DNA of 64,000 nt, taken from contig CADAWR010000007.1 of assembly GCA_902791695.1 (NCBI GenBank), forward strand, positions 110,371-174,370, read 5' to 3'. The translations under genes and the position numbers were made by a program. Source of the DNA: an uncultured Bacteroidota bacterium. Its GTDB lineage: Bacteria > Bacteroidota > Bacteroidia > Bacteroidales > P3. Positions 54,960-64,000 of this stretch are shown in pieces; positions within the stretch are counted from its first letter, which is position 1; each line of letters opens with the position of its first letter. Under the pieces are notes generated by a model that searched no databases, had not been told where the DNA came from, and saw only the letters and a list, made by a program, of their open reading frames with translations.

Positions 54960-56077
54960 CCGACTACACCTCCATCCGTCACGCTCTCCACGAGCACCCG
55001 CAGACCGCCGGCAACGAGCAGTTTGCACACGATATGATAGTCAAACATCTGCAGGGTCTCCATCCCACCAAGGTCTACACCAACGTTGGTGGCTACGGCG
55101 TCATCGCCGTCTGGGAAACAAAAGACTCAAGCAATCAGGCAATCAAGCACTCAGGCATTCCCACCATCGCCTTCCGCGCCGACATCGACGCCCTGCCCAT
55201 AGGCCACCGCTGCGGTCACGACGGCCACACCACCATCCTCCTGCGCCTTGCCGAGCTGATAGATGGCATGACCGGCGATCCCGTCATCGGAAAGAACATC
55301 CTCCTCCTCTGGCAGCCCGCCGAGGAGACCGGCACCGGCTCGCGCGCCGTCCTCGACAGCGGCATCCTGCAGCAGTATGACATCCGCGCCATCTATGGCC
55401 TACACAATCTGCCTGGCTATCCTCTCGGCACCGTGGTGCTCTGTCCGCACACTTTCGCCGCCGCTTCCACCGGTGTCGTCTACCGTCTCGACGGCCGCGA
55501 GACTCATGCCTCCACGCCCGAGCTTGGCGTCAACCCAGGCCTCGCCGTGGCCGAGATAATCAACAGGTTCAGCGGGTTTAATGAACATTCACTCAACCAA
55601 TCAAGCATTCAGACATTCAAGCAATCAACGCTCATCTGCGTTCGTCTCGGGCAGCCCGCTTTCGGCACCTCCGCCGGTCACGCCGAGGTGATGTTCACCC
55701 TCCGCGCCTTCACCAACGATGCTATGGAGTGTCTACTCACCGACGCCAACAATGCAGTCGACGAGATTGCCGCCCGCCACGGCCTCACCGTCACGCGCTC
55801 GCTCGTCGAGCCCTTCCGTGCAACGGAGAACAACCCCGTCTGCGTAAAAGCCATAGAAAAAGCGGCACATGATATGCCGCTCAGTGTTGTCTATAAGGAT
55901 ATTCCCAATCGCTGGAGCGAGGACTTCGCCGAGTATCTGCTCGAATTCCCGGGTGCCATGTTTGGCATCGGCTCCGGTGAGCAGCAGCCTGAACTACATC
56001 ATCCCGACTACGACTTCCCCGATGCCCTCATCGAGCCCGCCGCGTGGCTGTTCTTCCGTCTTGCGACGGAACATTAG
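54956..56077 (+). CDS. M20D-family amidohydrolase
   Basis: 373 residues from the ATG at 54956, which overlaps the murD2 stop (ATGA). Motifs of the N-acyl-amino-acid/hippurate hydrolase group: LHEHPQTAGNEQ, FRADIDALPIGHRCGHDGHT, WQPAEETGTGSRAVL, YGLHNLPGYPLG and HHPDYDF. The stretch between ALPI and CGHDGH is very short compared with common relatives. It contains two in-frame repeat tracts (55125-55160; 55585-55627). Operon position suggests a link to peptidoglycan-derived amides, but the substrate is unknown. Confidence 0.85.
   Translation: MTDYTSIRHALHEHPQTAGNEQFAHDMIVKHLQGLHPTKVYTNVGGYGVIAVWETKDSSNQAIKHSGIPTIAFRADIDALPIGHRCGHDGHTTILLRLAELIDGMTGDPVIGKNILLLWQPAEETGTGSRAVLDSGILQQYDIRAIYGLHNLPGYPLGTVVLCPHTFAAASTGVVYRLDGRETHASTPELGVNPGLAVAEIINRFSGFNEHSLNQSSIQTFKQSTLICVRLGQPAFGTSAGHAEVMFTLRAFTNDAMECLLTDANNAVDEIAARHGLTVTRSLVEPFRATENNPVCVKAIEKAAHDMPLSVVYKDIPNRWSEDFAEYLLEFPGAMFGIGSGEQQPELHHPDYDFPDALIEPAAWLFFRLATEH
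55125..55160 (+). repeat. in-frame AATCA/GGCA repeat tract 1 in the amidohydrolase
   Basis: Overlapping units of the type CAATCAGGCA, AATCAAGCA and CTCAGGCATTC; encodes SSNQAIKHSGI, between two conserved blocks. Confidence 0.7.
55585..55627 (+). repeat. in-frame AATCA/GGCA repeat tract 2 in the amidohydrolase
   Basis: CATTCACTCAACCAATCAAG, then CATTCAGACATTCAAGCAATCA; encodes HSLNQSSIQTFKQS. The same repeat family as tract 1. Confidence 0.7.
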
Positions 56078-56815
56078 TGTACCGCCGATGGTGTCACTGG
56101 TGCCATACACCGTTGTGCTGTAATCCAGCGTAAGAATTTCCGAAGCAGGGTCGTAGTTGAACTGGTATGTTGAGTTGTTGATTCTTATGTGCCCAGCGTG
56201 TGCCGTGTTGTCGTATTGCCAGAGGAACGAGGTTCCTGCACAGGTTCCGTTGGCACAATAGTTTACCTGTCCGCCCCAACCATACTCCCAGAAGTCCAAG
56301 CCCCATTCGACAGGCATCAGCGTGTCGCCCGACGACAACTGCTGCTCGGCCTCCCACGAGGTGTTGACGGGGAATGCATCATGCGCTTCGCCTTGCGGAT
56401 GGAATACTGTCTCGCCGCCAAGGGTGACGTTCCCGTCGCCTATCTGCAAGGTCATCGTGATAGTGCGTTTGGTGGAATCATACATGAAGTGGCCCGGCTC
56501 CGGCATGTTGTCTCTATACAGGGTTCCGTTTGTACCGTCGAAGGTATAGGTGAAGACATTGTCCAATGAAGGTTGTGGCTGGGCGGCAATCACCAGGCCG
56601 AAGTGGAGGTCGCCGGTGCTATCAGTGAGTAGCTCGAGGGTCCAGGTGAGAGTGGCGGGGAAACCTTGGTAGTTGTCGTCATAAGTTCCCACCCACGTGG
56701 TGCCGGCCAGAGAGACCGAGGGCGTAGGTTCGGCCTGTGGTGTCGGTGCCGGCTCCTCTTTGGCGCAGGCGGCGAGGAGCAGGAAAGCCGCTGTAAAGAA
56801 TGCAAATTGTTTCAT
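55994..56815 (-). CDS. exported lipoprotein of unknown function
   Basis: 273 residues. Lipoprotein signal (LLLAACAKEE), a Pro/Glu spacer and a beta-rich body with many Thr and Tyr (TTWVGTYDDNYQGFPATLTW, GHIRINNSTYQFNYDP). It probably has a lipocalin-like or similar barrel fold; the family is not recognised. Last gene of the sigma-factor unit. Its 3' end overlaps the convergent amidohydrolase gene by 84 bases. Confidence 0.6.
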   Translation of the reverse strand: MKQFAFFTAAFLLLAACAKEEPAPTPQAEPTPSVSLAGTTWVGTYDDNYQGFPATLTWTLELLTDSTGDLHFGLVIAAQPQPSLDNVFTYTFDGTNGTLYRDNMPEPGHFMYDSTKRTITMTLQIGDGNVTLGGETVFHPQGEAHDAFPVNTSWEAEQQLSSGDTLMPVEWGLDFWEYGWGGQVNYCANGTCAGTSFLWQYDNTAHAGHIRINNSTYQFNYDPASEILTLDYSTTVYGTSDTIGGTLMFRRKTEEQPRGGLDEGIGEVVVGMM

Positions 56816-57447
56816 TGTATCGTCGTGTTAAGTATTTTGTTCTTTTCGTCTTCATTGCTGTAGAAGAAAAGCCAGAGGGTGAGGCTTTCGCTGTCGTCAC
56901 GCACAATATAACCACTGTGACCATGCACGATGGCATGTTGCATTAAGTCCACCACATCCTTTTGAGGACTACCAGTATCCGTCAATGTCGAGAAATCCAA
57001 CAGAATGCCTTGATTCCAATGTTCGCTACGTATGATTGAAAAGGAGGTGTCTATCAGAATGTTCACTGGCGCGTTTGATAGAATATTCCCGATAATGACG
57101 CTGTCGTCCCCAAGCATGCTCTTAAGCGTCTGTATGTCATTGCCGTCGGTGCTGCGTACTTTCCCTATTGCTATGCTTGACACCTTGGTGCTGTCCAACG
57201 CAGCGGCATTTATCCTTTTGCCGACGCCGAACTCCTCGCACAGCCGCAGCCACCCCGTGGCGTCCTGTGCCTGCAGCATCACGGCGTTGTAGCCCTTGTA
57301 GTCGCCAATCAGGGCAACGGTCAGCTCCTTGCGGTCGGCATACTGCATATAGACATCTTTGGCCGCCGAGGTGGCCTCGGGCAGTTCGGCCTCACGCTGG
57401 CAAGCCGCTAACAATAAGATAATGAGTGGCAATAACAGTCGTTTCAT
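56812..57447 (-). CDS. exported lipoprotein of unknown function (DUF4252-like context)
   Basis: 211 residues. Lipoprotein signal (LIILLLAACQRE). The body has a KELTVALIGDYKGYNAVMLQ stretch and no motif I recognise. Bacteroidetes sigma/anti-sigma operons often carry DUF4252 lipoproteins at this place; I cannot confirm membership. It overlaps both neighbours by 4 bases. Confidence 0.55.
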   Translation of the reverse strand: MKRLLLPLIILLLAACQREAELPEATSAAKDVYMQYADRKELTVALIGDYKGYNAVMLQAQDATGWLRLCEEFGVGKRINAAALDSTKVSSIAIGKVRSTDGNDIQTLKSMLGDDSVIIGNILSNAPVNILIDTSFSIIRSEHWNQGILLDFSTLTDTGSPQKDVVDLMQHAIVHGHSGYIVRDDSESLTLWLFFYSNEDEKNKILNTTIQ

Positions 57448-57782
57448 CTTATCATGGTTTTAAAGGTTTCCAAGGTGCCTTCGGCCGAGCAGCCGTTGTT
57501 GCAGGCAAAGTAGAGGTGCTCGCCGTCGATGTCCACGCGGGCAATGCCGTTGTTGGCCTGTGCCGGCCGGCTGACAGTAACAAGTACGGCGGCCAGGCAG
57601 GCGGCTGCCACCACCGACGGCCACAGCCATTGTCTGTGCCTGTGGGAGTTAGTCCTCTGCTCCTGAACCGTGTGCCACACAACATTGCGTATCTCCCTGT
57701 CCAACTCCGCATCGCTCAGGGGGCATTGGGCGTTCTTCATCTCGTCGCCGTATGCTTTCAGTTGTTGCTTAAAATCTCGCAT
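57444..57782 (-). CDS. small membrane protein, probable anti-sigma factor
   Basis: 112 residues: a cytoplasmic N-terminal part with CPLSDAELDREIRNVVWHTV, one membrane helix (WPSVVAAACLAAVLVTVS) and a short outer segment with two Cys residues (FACNNGCSAEG). Position 5 bases after the sigma gene and this topology fit an anti-sigma factor. No zinc-binding HxxxCxxC motif is seen. Confidence 0.6.
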   Translation of the reverse strand: MRDFKQQLKAYGDEMKNAQCPLSDAELDREIRNVVWHTVQEQRTNSHRHRQWLWPSVVAAACLAAVLVTVSRPAQANNGIARVDIDGEHLYFACNNGCSAEGTLETFKTMIR

Positions 57783-57787
57783 ATATA

Positions 57788-58258
57788 TTATCGGTTATAT
57801 TGTTTCCTTAGTTTGCGCAGGGCGCGTGTCAGGCGCATGCTCACTGCTGCCACCGTGAGCCCCGTGATGTTGGCAATATCTTTGTATCCAAAGCCTTGTG
57901 CATGTGCCTTGATGATGGTGCGGTCGGGCTCCGGGGTGGCCTCGATGAGCGCCACAAGGTCGCCGTAGTCGTCGTCGCGGTAGCCAGGGTCCTGCCCTTC
58001 CGGCGGCGGCGCCGTAGGCTGGTTCGAACTCTTCCGCGTCAGGGAAATCATCGTGTTGGTCGCCACACTGAACACCCACGTGCGCTCCGAACTGCGGCCG
58101 TCGAAACTTGCCAGGCCGCGCCATAAGTCGCACAGCACCTCGTGGAAAGCGTCCTCCGTAGTCCACGCAGCACTCAGTCGATAGCTGCTGCACACACGCC
58201 ATATCAGGTCGCGCTGCCGGTGTATCATCTCTTTGAATCTCTGTTCGTCTCTTTCCAT
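57788..58258 (-). CDS. ECF-type RNA polymerase sigma factor
   Basis: 156 residues. Region 2: RQRDLIWRVCSSYR, WTTEDAFHEVLCDLWRGL, SSERTWVFSVATNTMISLTR. Region 4: EPDRTIIKAHAQGFGYKDIA, NITGLTVAAVSMRLTRALR. First gene of a four-gene leftward unit with the anti-sigma-like protein and two lipoproteins. Confidence 0.92.
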   Translation of the reverse strand: MERDEQRFKEMIHRQRDLIWRVCSSYRLSAAWTTEDAFHEVLCDLWRGLASFDGRSSERTWVFSVATNTMISLTRKSSNQPTAPPPEGQDPGYRDDDYGDLVALIEATPEPDRTIIKAHAQGFGYKDIANITGLTVAAVSMRLTRALRKLRKQYNR

Positions 58259-58308
58259 TACATACTATTAGACGCTGCGACGGCGCCAATCACAACATCG
58301 GGCACAAA

Positions 58309-58338
58309 AAAATATCGGAGCCGAAACCCCGATATTTT
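58309..58338 (-). terminator. terminator after the LEA-like lipoprotein gene
   Basis: AAAATATCGG (58309-58318) pairs perfectly with CCGATATTTT (58329-58338); on the minus strand a T-tract continues the stem, as in an intrinsic terminator. Confidence 0.8.
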
Positions 58339-58369
58339 CCCTGTTCGCTTATCGTTATCCAATTTATAA

Positions 58370-58969
58370 TCAGCTCTTGCCGGTCTTCTTCTCCAGCTTG
58401 ATGTAGTTGGGGAAGGGCACCTGCGTGCCGCCGACGTTGATGCTGGGCTTCACGCGCAGGCCCACCTTCGACGAGGTGCCATCCTTGGTGAAGCTGCTGG
58501 CGAAGTTCTTCAGTTTCTCAACGCCCTCCTTCGAGAAGAGGTCGCCGAGGTCGGTGTTCACACCCAGCGGCACGGTGGTGGTGGCACTCGGCCTGATGGT
58601 GTAACGCTGTGAGTTGATTCCGTTTGCCATGTCTTTGCCGTCAATGGCCAGTATCCAGTCGAGGGCCGTCATGGCGGCTTGTGTCGTCGTGGGGTTCTTC
58701 ACGTCGACGTTGACGTTCATGGCCAGCGGCACTTTCTTGGTCTGGTAGGCGGCCACGAGCTTCACCACGTCGGTGGCGCTGAGCTGCCCCTGCGTCAGGT
58801 TCTTCACGTTGACGCCCGCCACGCTCACATTGTTGACGTTCTTCAGGTTGAATTCGCAGTTGCGCAGGTTGGCCACACTGGCGACGTCGCTTGCCAGCTG
58901 GTTGAATATGTCGCACGAACTGAACATCATAGCCCCCAAGGCTATGGCTAAAAAGGTTGTTTTTTTCAT
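58370..58969 (-). CDS. LEA type 2-like lipoprotein
   Basis: 199 residues. Lipoprotein signal (AMMFSSCDIF). The body (LRNCEFNLKNVNNVSVAGVN, KVPLAMNVNVDVKNPTTTQA, DWILAIDGKD) follows the LEA_2/WHy beta-sandwich pattern. It is an outer-membrane or periplasmic lipoprotein of unknown role. The -7 element lies only 4 bases before the ATG, so the mRNA may be leaderless. Confidence 0.7.
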   Translation of the reverse strand: MKKTTFLAIALGAMMFSSCDIFNQLASDVASVANLRNCEFNLKNVNNVSVAGVNVKNLTQGQLSATDVVKLVAAYQTKKVPLAMNVNVDVKNPTTTQAAMTALDWILAIDGKDMANGINSQRYTIRPSATTTVPLGVNTDLGDLFSKEGVEKLKNFASSFTKDGTSSKVGLRVKPSINVGGTQVPFPNYIKLEKKTGKS

Positions 58970-58973
58970 GCTG

Positions 58974-58981
58974 CAAAGATA
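58974..58981 (-). promoter_or_regulatory. -7 element directly at the LEA-like gene start
   Basis: TATCTTTG on the minus strand ends 4 bases before the ATG at 58969; transcription would begin at or inside the start codon. Confidence 0.55.
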
Positions 58982-59023
58982 CGAAAAAAATACAACATGA
59001 AATTATAAATTATGTTTTTCCTT

Positions 59024-59145
59024 CGTATCCCATCCGTACCCTCTCCGACTGTTCTACGGTTGTTCACCGGTTGTTCGACGGTTTAAACCGGTAAACAGTC
59101 GGTGAACAACCGTAGAACAGTTGGAGAGGGTACGGAGAGGGGGCG
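59024..59145. repeat. dispersed hairpin repeat, copy 4
   Basis: The most perfect copy: a 21-bp inverted repeat (59049-59069 with 59100-59120, starting CTGTTCTACGGTTG) encloses GTTCGACGGTTTAAACCGG. The flanks carry CCGTACCCTCTCC and GGAGAGGGTACGG. It lies between the divergent LEA-like and glnS promoters. Confidence 0.85.
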
Positions 59146-59183
59146 GGGATGATTGGCGGAAAACACAGGTGGGTATTCTTTTT

Positions 59184-59214
59184 TTTGCAGTTTTTGAAAA
59201 AAAGCGTATCTTTG
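59184..59214 (+). promoter_or_regulatory. glnS promoter
   Basis: TTTG (59184-59187), a 19-base spacer and TATCTTTG (59207-59214): a full Bacteroidetes match, 53 bases before the ATG. Confidence 0.75.
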
Positions 59215-59267
59215 TAGTTTGAATTTGAATTTAATATTGTATCCAATTATAAAATATTCAGTTTGTT

Positions 59268-60976
<1,709 letters not shown>

Positions 60977-60977
<1 letters not shown>

Positions 60978-62350
60978 TGAAGAACGCGGTGCCATATCTG
61001 TTTGTCATCGGGCTGTTCGGGCTCTTTGCCTGCAACAACCTGCTGACGCGTGGCATGTTCATGGACGGCCTGATATACACGTCGGTGGCCGACAATATGG
61101 CCAACGGCATCGGCTCGTTCTGGCACCCTACCTACACGGCAACCCAGTTCCCCGACTTCTACGAGCACCCGACGCTGATGATGTGGCTGCTGAGCCTGTG
61201 GTTCAGGCTCTTCGGCAGCGGCATGATGGCGGCCAAGGCCTATTCGGTGGCTGTGTTGCTGCTGACGGCGGCGCTGATGGTGGGGGTGTGGAAGCAGCTG
61301 GGTTTCAAGACGGGCCTCGGCTGGTTGCCGCTGCTGATACTGACGCTGATACCCGATGTGGCGCTGGCGGCGCACAACAACTACCTGGAGAGCACCATGA
61401 CGGTGTTTGTGCTGGCTTCCGTGTGGCTTGTGCTGCGCGGCAAAGGCGCCGGCTGGCACCTGCTGGCGGGCCTGATGCTTGTGGCTGCGTTCCTCACCAA
61501 AGGGCCCACGGGACTCTTCCCGCTGGCGTTGCCGCTGATAATGTGGCTCTTCGGCGAGCGCAAAGGCTTATGGCCTATGGTGGGCAACACGCTGCTGATG
61601 GTGGCTGGCTTCGCCGTGCCGATGGCGGTGCTGTGGTTCGCCGTGCCCGACGCGGCGGAGTTCCTCGCCAAGTATATCGACAATCAGGTGATAGGTGGCA
61701 GTCAGCTGCCTATTACAAGCCGCACATATGTCGTCACCACTCTCCTCACGCACACCGCCGTGGTGCTGCTCATCGCTGTGGCGGCGGCCCTGTTCGGCAT
61801 ACTGAACAAGAAAGCCTCGTGGCGTCCTACGCGCGACAGCTGGCGGCGCTTTGGGTTGATGTTCGCCCTTGCGCTCTGCGGCACGCTGCCGATGATGGTG
61901 AGCACCAAGCAGAGGGCGTTCTACCTGCTCACGGTGTTCCCCTTCGTGGCGCTTGCGGTGGCTGCACTGCTTGAGCCGCTGGTGCGCCACTATGAGAAGC
62001 AGCTGCAGCGGCCAGCGATGACGATGGCTACTGTTGTAGTGCTGGTGTCGGCGGTGATAGCCAACGCCCTGCACTGGCAGAAGCCCGGACGCGACAAGGC
62101 GATGCTCGCGGACATGGACGTCATTGCCCCCGCGTTGCAGGAGGGCGAGACGGTGACCATAACCCCCGACCTGGCCTCCAACAACAGCCTGCACGGCTAC
62201 TGGTATTTCTACCACCACGTGACCCTCGACCCGGAGGGCGCGCACAGGCACATGATTAGCACGACAGAAGTGGCGGACAGCAACTACCGCGAGGTGCCGC
62301 TACCGACAGAAGAATATAAACTGTATGAATTAAAAACAGAAAAGATATGA
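60977..62350 (+). CDS. membrane glycosyltransferase, GT39/ArnT-like (PMT_2)
   Basis: 457 residues starting at a GTG (60977) coupled to the glnS stop. About ten to twelve membrane helices. The first loop carries TRGMFMDGLIYTSVADNMAN and EHPTLMMWLLSLWFRLFG, with the acidic residue expected for transfer from a lipid-linked sugar; FLTKGPTGLFPL is typical of the family. It probably moves a sugar from a polyprenyl carrier to a lipid or protein outside the cytoplasm. Its stop overlaps the pheT ATG (ATGA). Confidence 0.82.
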
Positions 62351-62670
62351 ATATCTCATTCGATTGGCTTAAAGAGTATGTGGATTTGGGCGACATGACG
62401 CCCGAGCAGTTGGACGACCTGCTGACTTTCTCCGGCTTGGAGGTGGACAGCATGGAGAAGGTGGAGACCATCAAGGGCGGTCTGGAACATGTGGTGATTG
62501 CGCAGGTGCTAACCTGCGAGCCGCACCCCGACAGCGACCACCTGCACCTGACCACCGTCGACGTCGGCGGCGAGCGTCCGCTGAACATCGTCTGCGGCGC
62601 CCCCAACGTGGCCGCCGGACAGAAGGTGGTGTGCGCCCAGATAGGCACCAAGATCTACACCTCGGATTAA
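62347..62670 (+). pseudogene. pheT: phenylalanyl-tRNA synthetase beta subunit, N-terminal part ending at a frameshift
   Basis: 107 residues: MNISFDWLKEYVDLGDMTPE, then the tRNA-binding OB domain (CEPHPDSDHLHLTTVDVG, NIVCGAPNVAAGQKVV). The frame stops at 62668-62670, just after TKIYTSD. The expected text continues with a few residues before IKKGKLRGAVSEGM, which is found in the next frame from 62666. A loss of roughly 17 bases between 62664 and 62666 would explain both the missing residues and the shift. It could be a real mutation or a sequence/assembly error. Confidence 0.85.
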
Positions 62671-64000
62671 GAAAGGCAAGCTGCGCGGCGCCGTCAGCGA
62701 GGGTATGCTCTGCGCTGCCGACGAGCTGCAGCTCGGCACCGACCACGCAGGCATCATGGTGCTGCCCGACGACGCCCCCGTGGGAATGCCCGCCAAGGAG
62801 TACTTTCACGTGAAGGACGACTGCCTGCTGGAGGTGGCCATCACCGCCAACCGCATGGACGCCATCTCGCACATCGGCGTGGCCCGCGACGTGGTGGCAG
62901 TGAGAAATACCCGCGAGGGGAAGCAGCTGAAAATTAAATGGCCGGAGGTGGCTGCCGACCTTACCCCCAAAGCGGCCGGTGAACCTATAAAGGTGACCGT
63001 CGAGGAGCCCGACCTCTGCCCGCGCTATACAGGCATCACGCTGCGCAATGTGAAGGTAGGGGAGAGTCCCGAGTGGCTGCAGAACCGCCTGCGCACCGTG
63101 GGTCTGCGCCCCATCAACAACGTTGTCGATGTGACCAACTTCGTCATGATGGAGGTTGGCCAGCCGCTGCACGCCTTCGATGCCGACCAGATTGCCGGTG
63201 GTCATGTCATCGTGAAGCGCCTGCCGCAGGGCACCAAGTTCGTCACCCTCGACGGTGTGGAGCGCACCCTCGACGCCCGCGACCTGATGATATGCAATGA
63301 AAAAGAAGGCATGTGCATCGCAGGTGTCTTCGGCGGCCTGAAGAGCGGCACCACTATGGAGACCAAGAACGTCTTCCTCGAGAGCGCTTTCTTCAACCCC
63401 GTGAGCATCCGCAAGACCAGCCAGCGCCACACGCTGAAGACCGACGCCAGCTACCGCTACGAGCGCACCTGCGACCCCAATATCACCGAGTGGGCCCTGC
63501 GTCGCGCCGTGAAGCTCATCCAGGAACTCGCCGGCGGCGAGATCTGCGGCCAGATGGTTGACCTATACCCGAAGCTCATCGAGAAGCCCGTCGTGGAGGT
63601 GAACTTCCGCCGCATGTTCGACCTCGTGGGGCAGGACATCCCGCTGGAGGCAGTCCGCACCGCCCTCACCTCACTCGACATCGAGATTGTCAGCGAGACC
63701 GCCGAGGGCATGACCCTCAAGGTGCCAACCTGCAAGGCCGACGTCACCCGCGAGTGCGACATTGTGGAGGAAATCATGCGCATCTACGGCTACAACAACA
63801 TCCATATCGGCGAGACCGTCAACAGCTGCCTCAGCTACGGCAAGAAGCCCGACCCGCGCAAGCTGAAGAACGCCGTCAGCGACTACCTCACCGACAACGG
63901 CTTCAGCGAGATTATGAACAACTCGCTGACCAAGAGCGAATACTACGACGAGAACCCCGACTTCCCCGCCGACCGCTGCATCCCCATCATCAACCCCCTC
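62666..64000 (+). CDS. pheT: phenylalanyl-tRNA synthetase beta subunit, remaining part (runs past window end)
   Basis: An open frame from 62666 to the window end, no stop. IKKGKLRGAVSEGMLCAADE, AITANRMDAISHIGVARDVV, the B3/B4 domain (GLRPINNVVDVTNFVM, GQPLHAFDADQI, AGVFGGLKSGTT) and the B5 domain (CKADVTRECDIVEEIMRIYG). PheT binds tRNA-Phe and edits Tyr mischarging. An intact PheT is essential, so unless another copy exists the frameshift at 62666 is more likely a sequence error or a recent lesion. Confidence 0.9.
   Translation, partial: MKKGKLRGAVSEGMLCAADELQLGTDHAGIMVLPDDAPVGMPAKEYFHVKDDCLLEVAITANRMDAISHIGVARDVVAVRNTREGKQLKIKWPEVAADLTPKAAGEPIKVTVEEPDLCPRYTGITLRNVKVGESPEWLQNRLRTVGLRPINNVVDVTNFVMMEVGQPLHAFDADQIAGGHVIVKRLPQGTKFVTLDGVERTLDARDLMICNEKEGMCIAGVFGGLKSGTTMETKNVFLESAFFNPVSIRKTSQRHTLKTDASYRYERTCDPNITEWALRRAVKLIQELAGGEICGQMVDLYPKLIEKPVVEVNFRRMFDLVGQDIPLEAVRTALTSLDIEIVSETAEGMTLKVPTCKADVTRECDIVEEIMRIYGYNNIHIGETVNSCLSYGKKPDPRKLKNAVSDYLTDNGFSEIMNNSLTKSEYYDENPDFPADRCIPIINPL

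Overview
The window comes from a Bacteroidales-like member of the Bacteroidetes. The evidence is repeated -7 elements of the form TAnnTTTG (several with TTTG 19-20 bp upstream), a type IX secretion (T9SS) sorting domain, BspA-like leucine-rich repeats, Bacteroidetes-type Rho with a long disordered insertion, DUF2723 and carboxypeptidase-regulatory-domain proteins, and a fused DHODH-B-like/NADPH-glutamate-synthase protein. Most genes are GC-rich. Family or genus cannot be fixed from the sequence. No transposase, integrase, CRISPR array or phage gene was seen.

Layout: (1) 1-5.9 kb: 3' part of ligA, then a leftward unit of tRNA-Met, ruvX, def, a TPR lipoprotein and a large PPDK-like protein that lacks the PEP/pyruvate domain. 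(2) 5.9-9.9 kb: ilvE, gcvH and rho. (3) 9.9-17.5 kb: an AT-rich accessory block with nested inverted repeats, a small protein, a fimbrillin/FISUMP-like lipoprotein and a 1612-residue T9SS cargo protein. The composition jumps from AT-rich to GC-rich inside that last gene. (4) 17.5-25.5 kb: trmO, an ECF sigma/anti-sigma pair, rnpB, then DUF4810, DUF799, comB and PAP2 genes, sulP and yebC. (5) 25.9-35.5 kb: one rightward chain of arcA, DUF2723, a small RHH-like protein, an isolated atpB, pgk, an Fe-S membrane protein and ygiQ. (6) 35.7-46.0 kb: two surface/periplasmic proteins, then a leftward unit from an M20 dipeptidase through the fused oxidoreductase to a PhoN-like phosphatase and an ABC-F ATPase. 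(7) 46.4-52.3 kb: isolated kdd, an ExbB/ExbD operon, a prenyl synthase and a TPR protein. (8) 52.4-56.1 kb: murL, murD2 and an M20D amidohydrolase, overlapping. (9) 56-64 kb: a second ECF sigma operon with two lipoproteins, a LEA-like lipoprotein, glnS, a GT39-like membrane glycosyltransferase and a frameshifted pheT running off the edge.

The most notable signals are: the MurD2/MurL route to D-glutamate in peptidoglycan; a 22-bp palindrome found inside three unrelated genes (ygiQ, the glutamate-synthase fusion and murD2), each time in the same reading frame and encoding V-E-[TP]-x-H-[ED]-x-[SA]; simple direct repeats of intergenic type lying in frame inside murL, murD2 and the amidohydrolase; and a four-copy family of long intergenic hairpins.
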